DNA from: Candidatus Cloacimonadota bacterium
GTDB lineage: Bacteria; Cloacimonadota; Cloacimonadia; Cloacimonadales; TCS61
Assembly (NCBI GenBank): GCA_030626645.1
Contig: DAOUTP010000017.1
Coordinates: forward strand, 1-15,795
Reading direction: 5' to 3'
DNA: 15,795 nt
Part shown: positions 1 through 7,140 of the stretch, piece after piece
Layout of the letters: each line of letters starts with the position of its first letter
Position numbering within the stretch: the stretch's first letter is position 1
Program-made: the position numbers and the translations under genes
The notes under the pieces: model-generated
What the model was told of the DNA's origin: nothing
The model's database searches: none
What the model saw: only the letters and a program-made list of their open reading frames with translations

Positions 1-861
1 AAATGCTGTGCAAAGATCCTGATTGTATTTAGGTGTATTTAAAATGTTTCCACCTTTGATGTTAGCCATCTTTTCGATAACTTCTTTTGCACCGATATTG
101 AATCCAACTCGAATACCCGGACAGAATATTTTTGAGAATGTATATAGTCCGATAACATTGGTTCCACCTCTCTTTTGATCTAAAGAAAATATGGAAGGAA
201 TGGATTCACCACGATAACGAAGATCGCGATAAGGGCTGTCTTCCACAATTGGAATATCATATTTATAACTAATATCAAGAAGGGCTTCACGCTTTGCCAG
301 ACTCGTTGTAATTCCGGTTGGATTTTGAAAATCGGGAACAACATAAATGAATTTAGGCTTTTCATCCATTTCAGAAAGCATCTTCCTGTATTCATCCACA
401 TTTGGTCCATCATCTTCGATATCGATTCCAATAATCTTTGGATTCTGCATTTGAAAGGCAACGATAGCTCCGGCAAAAGTAGGTCTGTCTATCATAATGA
501 TATCACCGGAATTCAAGAATAATCTTCCCGTAAGATCCAAACCGTGCTGCCCGGAAGAAGTTATCACAACCTGCTCCTTTGAAATTTTGATCTCCTCTCT
601 TTTCAAAAATTCGATAACAGCACTTTTCAAGCTCTCTTCACCAGGTACAGCAGTATATTGGAAAATATTCTCTAAGTTATTTTCTAATAATTTCTTTGAT
701 ACTGCTCTCATTTGGGGTTTTTGGAACATATCAGGTGAAGGTAGCCCGCCAGCAAGTGAGATTATTTCAGGATCATTCAGATATTTGAATATTTTACCAA
801 TTGAATATCCCTCGAAATCCTTCATTATTTTGGAATATTTTTGTTTCCAATTAGTGATCAT
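1..861 (-). CDS. PLP-dependent class I/II aminotransferase, N-terminal 287 residues (runs off left edge)
   Basis: This is a fold-type I, PLP-dependent aminotransferase of the LysN/2-aminoadipate or aromatic-amino-acid type, expected in the cytoplasm. The frame is open from an ATG at 861 to the window edge with no stop, so the C-terminal small domain lies outside. Visible signatures are DPEIISLAGGLPSPDMF (residues 30-46), VPDFQNPTG (175-183), EDSPYRDLRYRGE (207-219) and FSKIFCPG (242-249), in which Lys244 should form the Schiff base with PLP. It is clearly paralogous to the complete 402-residue enzyme at 10250-11458: the lysine is at the same residue number and most motifs are shared. The start is supported by AAGGAG about 7 bases upstream. 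A hairpin (882-918) occupies the leader. The amino-acid substrate cannot be read from the sequence. Confidence 0.93.
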   Translation of the reverse strand, partial: MITNWKQKYSKIMKDFEGYSIGKIFKYLNDPEIISLAGGLPSPDMFQKPQMRAVSKKLLENNLENIFQYTAVPGEESLKSAVIEFLKREEIKISKEQVVITSSGQHGLDLTGRLFLNSGDIIMIDRPTFAGAIVAFQMQNPKIIGIDIEDDGPNVDEYRKMLSEMDEKPKFIYVVPDFQNPTGITTSLAKREALLDISYKYDIPIVEDSPYRDLRYRGESIPSIFSLDQKRGGTNVIGLYTFSKIFCPGIRVGFNIGAKEVIEKMANIKGGNILNTPKYNQDLCTAF

Positions 862-881
862 TTCTTGCTCCTTATCTATGT

Positions 882-918
882 CAACTCGACTCGAGTCTGA
901 AAACCCCGAGTCGGGTTG
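882..918. repeat. Imperfect inverted repeat in the leader of the left-edge aminotransferase
   Basis: The arms CAACTCGACTCG (882-893) and CGAGTCGGGTTG (907-918) can form a 12-bp helix with one G-U pair and a 13-base loop. The left arm also contains the perfect 10-bp palindrome GACTCGAGTC (888-897). The core CCCCGAGTCG (904-913) recurs in the hairpin at 15722-15777, which suggests a dispersed intergenic element rather than a gene-specific structure. No T-run follows on the minus strand, so it is not a normal terminator. Confidence 0.6.
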
Positions 919-927
919 AAATGTTTT

Positions 928-1006
928 ACCTTGTGAATGGTTAAAAACCTCCGCGATGGTAATATATATGAACAACCATTGCGAAGATCAAGATCATTCG
1001 CAAGGT
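928..1006. repeat. Nested imperfect inverted repeat (long hairpin)
   Basis: The outer arms ACCTTGTGAATG (928-939) and CATTCGCAAGGT (995-1006) are complementary over 12 bases with one G-U pair. They enclose the inner hairpin at 949-986. Together they could fold most of the spacer between the two genes into one rod. This looks like a REP/MITE-type intergenic element. Confidence 0.55.
943..986 (-). terminator. Probable intrinsic terminator after the 414-residue gene
   Basis: On the minus strand the arm CTTCGCAATGGT (986-975) pairs with ACCATCGCGGAG (960-949), with one mismatch and one G-U pair around a 14-base AT-rich loop. The helix is followed by GGTTTTT (949-943), giving a T5 tract. This fits a Rho-independent terminator 26 bases past the stop codon at 1013-1015. 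It sits inside a second, outer pairing (928-939 with 995-1006), so it could instead be the tip of a longer repeat-derived cruciform. Confidence 0.5.
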
Positions 1007-1012
1007 TTTACT

Positions 1013-2257
1013 CTAATACGAGCTACCACCAAATATAGGTTTTATGCCTTTCTTCATAAAACTCTTACCATCTTTGGTTGCTCTAAGAGATTTATAATAG
1101 ATCACATCCCCGATCTTCTCTGCATTCTCTTCACGATCATCTTCCGAAAGGAAATAAGCACCCATTGTATCTAATTCACGAGCCGTTCCATCACTCTCAT
1201 ATTTGAATGTCATATTAGTTCCGCTTTCCAGAACTTTAAATGCATTTTCAGTCCAATTAAAACCTTCTATTCCAAGATCGGGATTAATATAAATATGAGC
1301 AGCCAAGCTAACACCTTTTATTCCACTCGCTTTCAGCTCTTTTGCGCACTGAATGAATGTTTCAGGTGAAGCACCGTTTCCAATATTGATCTCGTACAAT
1401 GGAGAAGTATTATCATCACGAAGATAAGATTTCATAATATTCATAAGCATTCGGAAATGCATCGTAGTTTGAGTGGAGAGCAACATCGAGATTTTGAAAT
1501 GGAGATTTGGAATATCTCTACCATAATAACAAGCAGCAATAATGGAACTCCAGCTTGGATTAAGAAAGAAATCTGCACCGGTTGCCAGAGCAGTTCTGGT
1601 AACACCATCAAGATAAACCAGATGATTATCATTAGCACATTCGATTCCACCGAAATTTCCAAAGAATGTTCCCTGATTTTTCAGAACTATAGCAGCATTT
1701 TCTGTATCGACTTCCGCAACTTCAAATTTTTTACCTGTAACTTTTTCCAATTTCTTAAATCTTGCTTTCGGTTGTGGAATTCCAATTAAATTTGTACTGC
1801 AAAATTTTGAAGCTTTCATTAAGTTTTCGCTCATCATCAAAGTTGCCATCAGATCACCATTATAAATGTAGTTATCTGTAAGAGCAACAACTGAGATAAA
1901 TTCCGAAGCGACAAAACAATCTTCTCCATTCTCGGCACTTGCTGCAATTCTCTTCATTCCGTGATGTGTTACCTTTGCACCTTGCCAACCGGAAACTTGA
2001 GCCGTTGCAACACCAAGAGAATCGTTGTATTTGATATTATGTTTCTTCTCATAATCTTGAACTTTGGGAAATTTTTTAACAAGTAGTTCAGCATCAGCAA
2101 TCATATCACCAAAACCTTTTTCTTGTAAAATCCTCTTTCGGGTTTCGTATTTCCTCATTTCAGTAATTGTTTCACTGATCTTTTTTGCACCACCGTGATA
2201 CTCTTTTAAGGCATCAATAGCTCTTTTGTCTTCTTTAGATAAGAATTCGAAATACAT
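1013..2257 (-). CDS. Unrecognised conserved-looking cytoplasmic protein, 414 aa
   Basis: I do not recognise this protein. It has no signal peptide and no obvious membrane segment. Residues 1-75 are charged and probably helical. The rest alternates hydrophobic strands and helices, as in an alpha/beta enzyme, with motif-like stretches SGWQGAKVTHHGMKR (88-102), FGNFGGIECANDNHLVYLDG, FLNPSW, and YEINIGNGASPETF. The Gly-, Asn- and His-rich patches resemble active-site loops of a barrel-type enzyme, but no named family follows from them. The start is well fixed: AGGAGG at 2262-2267 lies 4 bases before the ATG. Upstream is the secreted C45 hydrolase gene. Downstream are the hairpin spacer and an aminotransferase, so a role in amino-acid metabolism is possible but is only guilt by association. 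Confidence 0.9.
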   Translation of the reverse strand: MYFEFLSKEDKRAIDALKEYHGGAKKISETITEMRKYETRKRILQEKGFGDMIADAELLVKKFPKVQDYEKKHNIKYNDSLGVATAQVSGWQGAKVTHHGMKRIAASAENGEDCFVASEFISVVALTDNYIYNGDLMATLMMSENLMKASKFCSTNLIGIPQPKARFKKLEKVTGKKFEVAEVDTENAAIVLKNQGTFFGNFGGIECANDNHLVYLDGVTRTALATGADFFLNPSWSSIIAACYYGRDIPNLHFKISMLLSTQTTMHFRMLMNIMKSYLRDDNTSPLYEINIGNGASPETFIQCAKELKASGIKGVSLAAHIYINPDLGIEGFNWTENAFKVLESGTNMTFKYESDGTARELDTMGAYFLSEDDREENAEKIGDVIYYKSLRATKDGKSFMKKGIKPIFGGSSY

Positions 2258-2261
2258 TTGT

Positions 2262-2267
2262 CCTCCT
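2262..2267 (-). promoter_or_regulatory. Strong Shine-Dalgarno of the 414-aa gene
   Basis: A full AGGAGG sits 4 bases before the ATG at 2257 and fixes that start. A small hairpin (TTTCGG 2278-2283 pairing with CCGAAA 2291-2296) lies just upstream in the leader. It is not followed by T residues on the minus strand. Confidence 0.75.
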
Positions 2268-2315
2268 GCGAGTTGGCTTTCGGTTTTTATCCGAAAACGA
2301 TCTCATTTTTTATTT

Positions 2316-3839
2316 TTATTTTAATAGTATTACTTTTTTTGTATAAATATCATTTATAGTTTCTAGTGTATATAAATAAATACCACTTGAAATTTTCTTT
2401 CCATTTTCATCAGTTCCGTCCCAGCTTACACTATAATTTCCTTGAACCATAACTTTACTAAGCAATGTTTTTATCTTATGCCCTTTTATATTATAGATAC
2501 AAATTTTCACATCCGATGTCTTCGGAAGTGCAAATGATAAACTTGTAGAATCATAGAAGGGGTTAGGCGATACGGACATTATAGAATTATTCTGAAAATA
2601 GTGTGGATATGCGCTTGTGTTGTAAGTAAAAAGCTCCTCTGTATCAAAGATTGTTGGTTCAAATTGATAAGCTGGTATTCCCGGTTTAGCAGTTGACCAT
2701 TTTATCAAATTAAGTGTAGGTGCATATTGTATTGTATGAATATTATTGGAAACTCCGGCAGCACCCGCTAAGAGATCCCAACTACGTAGAAGATCAATTT
2801 CTGAGCTTACAGTAAGCGAATCTGCAATATTATCATAACGATAACAACTGGCAGGTGGATATAATTCTCTAAAATGATTTGTTGCTGCCAGATGCTCAGT
2901 TGGGATCACAGTATTTGCATTATCATCACGAAAAGTTATCCCATTTTGATTATTGCATTCGATAACCAAGCCATGTTGTTGATTTGCTGTATGAATTATT
3001 GAACCGCTTAATTGATAATTATCCTCTATCGCTGCGAGAACATCAACGGGATCAATTTCATAATCACCATCATAATCGTAAACCTCAATACCATTTCTTA
3101 TCGATAAAAATATCGGATGGAAAGTATAAGCATTTGGATGCTCATTATGATTTCCCATATTCATAAAAGCACAAAGTCCATTTTCGTTAATACTAGATAA
3201 ACCTCCTATCAAACCCGGAAAAGTAAATGATAGCCAGTTAACTTCATCAGCTTCCGATGGGAAGTGAACAACCAGTAAATGGTTTTCCAATATAGCTGGA
3301 TGCGGTGTCCAGTCCATATTTCTTGTAATTACAAGGTCTCCAGAAAGCTCAGGATCAAGTATTGTGTTCCCTCCCCAACTTGATAAACTTGAACATCCAA
3401 ATTCGTAATCCGGATCAAAGTCTCCCAAAGCTGCCAGATCAACAATAGCATTAGAAAGTTGGAGATCATTTGCATCTATGTCCCTGCCTAAAATATCGCT
3501 AAAAAGAACAATATCAGCTTCTATCATTCCATCGATCATTCCTTCAGTTTCATAAATATACTTTTCTTCTATCTGGAAATTCTCCAGAAAATATATTCTT
3601 GTACTTTCATAAAGATATGAATTCCCACCAAAAAAGGCATAAATAAAATAGTTCTCAGAAATCTCTTTGATCTTATCTCCAAGCAGATATCCGGTTGCGT
3701 AACCCCGCTCATAATGAGAACCCCATACTTTTAGAATTTTTTTTCCTTCTACACTTAATGTGTCTCCATTAACATTTTGAGCATTCGCAATTGTGAATGT
3801 AAACAACAATAAGAATACAAATAATATGATTTTTTTCAT
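2316..3839 (-). CDS. Secreted C45-family acyltransferase/amidohydrolase (Ntn-hydrolase) with FlgD-like sorting tail
   Basis: The 507-residue precursor starts with a signal peptide (residues 1-20, cut after ANA, then Q). Residues 30-400 match the C45/acyl-CoA:6-aminopenicillanic acid acyltransferase-like Ntn-hydrolase family: SHYERGYATG (41-50), then FGCSSL (147-152) with Cys149 as candidate nucleophile exposed by self-cleavage, TRNMDW (172-177), and TNHF (320-323). Such enzymes hydrolyse or transfer amide-linked acyl groups; the substrate here is unknown. Residues 255-266 form an EF-hand/dockerin-like calcium loop, unusual for the family. Residues 420-507 are an Ig-like FlgD/type IX tail (SVSPNPF at 422-428, WDGTDENGKKISSGIYLY 473-490), implying outer-membrane export and anchoring. 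AAGAAGGGC precedes the ATG. The gene follows the nitroreductase-family gene by 9 bases and is probably co-transcribed with it. Confidence 0.88.
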   Translation of the reverse strand: MKKIILFVFLLLFTFTIANAQNVNGDTLSVEGKKILKVWGSHYERGYATGYLLGDKIKEISENYFIYAFFGGNSYLYESTRIYFLENFQIEEKYIYETEGMIDGMIEADIVLFSDILGRDIDANDLQLSNAIVDLAALGDFDPDYEFGCSSLSSWGGNTILDPELSGDLVITRNMDWTPHPAILENHLLVVHFPSEADEVNWLSFTFPGLIGGLSSINENGLCAFMNMGNHNEHPNAYTFHPIFLSIRNGIEVYDYDGDYEIDPVDVLAAIEDNYQLSGSIIHTANQQHGLVIECNNQNGITFRDDNANTVIPTEHLAATNHFRELYPPASCYRYDNIADSLTVSSEIDLLRSWDLLAGAAGVSNNIHTIQYAPTLNLIKWSTAKPGIPAYQFEPTIFDTEELFTYNTSAYPHYFQNNSIMSVSPNPFYDSTSLSFALPKTSDVKICIYNIKGHKIKTLLSKVMVQGNYSVSWDGTDENGKKISSGIYLYTLETINDIYTKKVILLK

Positions 3840-3848
3840 AAGCCCTTC

Positions 3849-4412
3849 TTAAATAATTATATCCTTTAGTTTTCTTTTTGGAACATGATGAGTTCCATTT
3901 TTGTCTCGCCAATACTTAATATCATTTTTCTCAACATTTTCAAGTTTGATAATTTCTTGTGGTTTGCCAAGAGCAATTACGTAACAAATTGAATATTTAA
4001 TAGGAATTTCAAGCAACTTTTGTAGTTTTTCTTTGTTCACGCTGGCAAAAATACATCCTCGTAATTCTGATTCTACTGCACCGAGTAAGATGGATTGACA
4101 TGCTATTCCAGCATCGCAAGCTACTTTTTCAATATTTTTCTCAGTTGATAAAATAATAATATATCCAGAAGGATGTTCTCCAATTTCGGGACCATTCCAA
4201 TCCTTAAGATATCCAGCCCAACCCAAACAGGAAAAAATCTTTTCATTTTCTATTTCTTCATTACTTATCTTAAATCGTAATCGTTGTAGGTTCGCTGCAG
4301 AAGGTGATAAACGTGCAAGATCAATGAGATCCTCTAGCAAAGTTTTTTCAATTTTATGGCTCTGATAAAATCTGCGATAACTCCGATTTTTTACGATCAG
4401 GTCTCTAAACAT
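3849..4412 (-). CDS. Nitroreductase-family FMN protein, 187 aa
   Basis: This is a short nitroreductase-fold flavoprotein expected to bind FMN and carry out NAD(P)H-dependent two-electron reductions in the cytoplasm. The N-terminal RSYRRF (10-15) supplies the usual FMN-phosphate arginines. SPSAANLQ (36-43) is the family's second FMN contact. DAGIACQSILLGAVESELRG (100-119) is the typical helix followed by the Gly-rich turn. The length is within the usual 170-220 range. The C-terminus is basic (KRKLK). The start is supported by GGAGG 5-6 bases upstream. It lies 24 bases after the MFS gene and 9 bases before the C45 hydrolase gene. The physiological substrate (quinone, nitro compound, enone or other) is not evident. 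Confidence 0.88.
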   Translation of the reverse strand: MFRDLIVKNRSYRRFYQSHKIEKTLLEDLIDLARLSPSAANLQRLRFKISNEEIENEKIFSCLGWAGYLKDWNGPEIGEHPSGYIIILSTEKNIEKVACDAGIACQSILLGAVESELRGCIFASVNKEKLQKLLEIPIKYSICYVIALGKPQEIIKLENVEKNDIKYWRDKNGTHHVPKRKLKDIII

Positions 4413-4436
4413 TACGTCCTCCAGATCATTTATTCA

Positions 4437-5675
4437 TTAATCCTTTTTCCCGCTAACCCTAATCAAAGGAAAAATTAATAGTGTCAAGGAACTTAAAATA
4501 ATAAAAGCTGTTCCTATATTTATAGAATCAGCAATGAAGCCCATTAAAGGTGACATCACAGCTACAAATATAGTTTTTAATTGTGATTCAACCGACAATC
4601 CTGATGCCATAACATCGTGAGAAATATTCTCACTAATAAAACCAATATTGATAGGCCGGCGCAGATTTTGTAAAATATAAAGCATAATAAATAAAAATAT
4701 TATAATTAATTCTAATTTAACAATAAAGAATAAACCCGATAGTAATACTAACAATACACCAGCAATATAAGAGCTATTCACAGCAATTGATAGTGTTGAA
4801 AATCTGTTTTTGAATTTACCTGAATTTCGTGATGCACATGAAGTTAGAATGTATAGTATGCAATATACAATTGCTATTAATATTGATTCTCTCTTTTCCA
4901 TTCCTAATAAAAACGGAGTGGATACAATAACTATTTGTAGAATGGGCTGAATGTAATCCTTCACGGTTTTAAATAAACCATCAAAGACTGCGGAGTTAAT
5001 CAGTGCTTTACGTAAAATCGGTTCTTTAAAACTCAACTTTAAACTTGAGAACGTCATTTTAATATTATGTCTGATATTAGTTAATAATCCCTCTTTTTGC
5101 TCTCTTTCTCCATCCAATTCTTTTGGATACGTAAGCATTAGAACTAAGGCAAGAATATATGGAATTATTGAACCCAAAAAGATATATTTATATTCGCCTG
5201 AATAGACAACAATTCCACCTGCAATAAGCGCTGCCAGCGCAGAACCCATTTGTGACCAACTTCGCGTGTAGCCATAATATTCAACCTTTAAATGCAGAAG
5301 ATCATTGAGTTTAAGATAATGCAGGATCATGGCTTTATGGGTACCTGTTCGGAAGGCTTCTCCCAGTGCATAGAAGATCATTGCAATAATGTACAACAAG
5401 AACCCGGGAAAGAAAAAAAAAATTATAAATGATAAGATATAGGATAGAAAAGCAAAAACCATCGATCTTCTTCTACCAAGACTATCTGCTACAAATCCTG
5501 TTGGTATTTCAAATATTAATATTGAGATCTCTCTGATGGAAATCAAAGTTCCAATCTGCAAGAAAGAAATCCCTTGCTCAAGGAAAAATAGTAATATAAA
5601 AATATCGAAGAAGCGCTGATTCTTCAGAAAACCATAAGCAGAGAATTTGAAAAGCTGCAAATTCTTCGGGATCAT
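4437..5675 (-). CDS. MFS transporter, 412 aa
   Basis: This is an inner-membrane major facilitator superfamily permease with about 12 hydrophobic segments in two halves and a charged central loop (around PKELDGEREQKEG and the following basic stretch). The loop between TM2 and TM3 carries MFS motif A as GFVADSLGRRRSM (60-72). The overall pattern resembles drug/metabolite antiporters, but the substrate cannot be deduced. The ATG at 5675 lies one base after the stop of the GNAT gene, and its Shine-Dalgarno (GGGAG) is embedded in the last codons of that gene, so the two are translationally coupled. This pairing with an acetyltransferase would suit modification and export of a small molecule, which is an inference only. 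Confidence 0.93.
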   Translation of the reverse strand: MIPKNLQLFKFSAYGFLKNQRFFDIFILLFFLEQGISFLQIGTLISIREISILIFEIPTGFVADSLGRRRSMVFAFLSYILSFIIFFFFPGFLLYIIAMIFYALGEAFRTGTHKAMILHYLKLNDLLHLKVEYYGYTRSWSQMGSALAALIAGGIVVYSGEYKYIFLGSIIPYILALVLMLTYPKELDGEREQKEGLLTNIRHNIKMTFSSLKLSFKEPILRKALINSAVFDGLFKTVKDYIQPILQIVIVSTPFLLGMEKRESILIAIVYCILYILTSCASRNSGKFKNRFSTLSIAVNSSYIAGVLLVLLSGLFFIVKLELIIIFLFIMLYILQNLRRPINIGFISENISHDVMASGLSVESQLKTIFVAVMSPLMGFIADSINIGTAFIILSSLTLLIFPLIRVSGKKD

Positions 5676-5676
5676 T

Positions 5677-6564
5677 TTATACTCCCGTTATTCGCTTAAT
5701 CATGTGTTTTGGCATTTCATACAGCAGAAAATCGTGATTTTGTTCCCAGCTCTTAAATCCGTATGAATCAACAGAGTTCATTAATTCAGCAAGATCAGGA
5801 ACTAATAATTGAATACTTCTGCAATTGTTTTCTAAAGCTCTATTTACAGCACAATTTAATAATTCTTTATATATTATTTCATTCTTTGCATCAATAAAAT
5901 TTATCCAATAAACATCGTTGTACTTTACATCAGAAAAGAGGATCGCACCTTTTATTTCACCATCTTCGTAATAAACTGCGAATTGTTTTGAAGAATGGAA
6001 TTCTTTTAATAATCTTTCAACATATTGATGTACAACCCAACCTTTACTAATAAAATTATTAGTTCTCTTTAGAAAGGAAGAAGCGAGAATGTAGTGGTTC
6101 AAATTTTCGAAATCTATATTGTTCAGTATTACCTTGTTAATTGGTTTTATCTTATAGTTTGAAATTTCCAGTTCTTTTAAAGATAGTGTTAGAATTTTTT
6201 CAAATCCCAATTTCTCATTGAGTTTAATTGAAGCAGTATTTCCATAATATGTAGAGAATCTTACTGAATCTATTCTCCTGCCCTTTAATTGATCCATATA
6301 ATATTGTGCAATTTTGTATCCCACACCTTTGACATCAGTCTGTGGATCTTTTCGGAGTGCTTCCAACCAAACATCTGTAGCAGTAAGAAAACGCATTCTT
6401 CCAAAACCTATAAGTTTTTCATCTTCCCAATAACCGGTAAAAAGCCCATCATCTGCTTTTACCCATTCCTCGAAAACATTGCCCACATAGTCATCTCCTT
6501 CCCATATTTGAGATGATATTCGCAATACTTCTTTCTTATCGGAAAATTTGATCTCTCGAATCAT
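5677..6564 (-). CDS. GNAT-family N-acetyltransferase, tandem domains, 295 aa
   Basis: This is a predicted cytoplasmic acetyl-CoA-dependent N-acetyltransferase. The N-terminal domain (about 1-135) shows the GNAT order: a strand with FTGYWEDEKLIGFGRM, then the acetyl-CoA loop as DVKGVGYKIAQYY (less canonical than Q/R-x-x-G-x-G/A), then YGNTASIKLNEKLGFEK, the typical C-terminal helix and strand. Residues 155-295 look like a second, degenerate GNAT fold, with YYEDGEIKGAILF and a terminal DSYGFKSW resembling the YEKLGF element; this half lacks a clear acetyl-CoA loop. The gene starts 2 bases after the metallopeptidase stop and is followed directly by the MFS gene. The acceptor substrate is unknown. 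Confidence 0.88.
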   Translation of the reverse strand: MIREIKFSDKKEVLRISSQIWEGDDYVGNVFEEWVKADDGLFTGYWEDEKLIGFGRMRFLTATDVWLEALRKDPQTDVKGVGYKIAQYYMDQLKGRRIDSVRFSTYYGNTASIKLNEKLGFEKILTLSLKELEISNYKIKPINKVILNNIDFENLNHYILASSFLKRTNNFISKGWVVHQYVERLLKEFHSSKQFAVYYEDGEIKGAILFSDVKYNDVYWINFIDAKNEIIYKELLNCAVNRALENNCRSIQLLVPDLAELMNSVDSYGFKSWEQNHDFLLYEMPKHMIKRITGV

Positions 6565-6566
6565 AA

Positions 6567-7139
6567 TTACATTAATTCCAGATTATATTTCTTCAGCTTC
6601 TTATCAATCGCTTTTGGATTTGGATAATATTTTGCCATTTCTGCCCAAAATTTTTGCCCGTGATTTTTTACTCTTGTATGAACCAGTTCATGCATAATAA
6701 CATAGTCTCGTAATTCCCCGGGAAGATTAACCAATTTGATATTCAGATTAATATTGTTTTTGGCAGAACAGCTTCCCCACCGCGTTTTCTGGGAACGGAT
6801 AAACGAGCGGTTGAAACTTAATCCGTGAATTTGTGATAGCTCATTAAGCCGAGTGCGAATAATTTCTTTTGCTTTCTCTTTATCATATAAATTGGAATTC
6901 AATTTATTTTGAATTGTAAAACTATTTCTATGGTCGATTTTAATTAGTTGTTTACGTATCCAATCAGTTTTGGAATGCATAAATTTTTCTGCACCTTGTA
7001 AAGAACCATTTCTAGGAATTGTTACATTAATTTTCTTTGAACTATCAATTGATAATCTCAGGAATCTGGCTTTTTTACTTTTCCTATATTGAACCTTACC
7101 AAGTGTATGATGAAAGATAAGCTTCACTTCAGTATTCAT
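6567..7139 (-). CDS. YgjP-like (DUF45) zinc metallopeptidase, 190 aa
   Basis: This is a predicted cytoplasmic zinc-dependent metalloprotease of the YgjP/DUF45 family, related to the SprT/WSS1-like gluzincins. RWGSCSAKNNINLN (120-133) is the family signature preceding the active site. MHELVH (149-154) provides the HExxH zinc motif with Glu151 as catalytic base, and His160 in KNHGQKFW is the expected third ligand. The N-terminal half (about residues 10-45) has the beta-rich stretch seen in the family. The length is somewhat short of the 220-240 residues common in relatives. The ATG lies one base after the stop of the UGA-containing small gene and has no good Shine-Dalgarno, so its translation probably depends on ribosomes arriving through that gene. 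Cellular targets are unknown. Confidence 0.9.
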   Translation of the reverse strand: MNTEVKLIFHHTLGKVQYRKSKKARFLRLSIDSSKKINVTIPRNGSLQGAEKFMHSKTDWIRKQLIKIDHRNSFTIQNKLNSNLYDKEKAKEIIRTRLNELSQIHGLSFNRSFIRSQKTRWGSCSAKNNINLNIKLVNLPGELRDYVIMHELVHTRVKNHGQKFWAEMAKYYPNPKAIDKKLKKYNLELM

Positions 7140-7140
7140 A

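Noticed and set aside
497..919. 140-codon plus-strand frame
   Set aside because: It is antisense to the aminotransferase at 1-861, whose motifs and paralogue show that the minus strand is coding.
2278..2296. Hairpin TTTCGG/CCGAAA as terminator of the C45 hydrolase gene
   Set aside because: The stem is only 6 bp and no T-run follows on the minus strand; it lies in the leader of the next gene.
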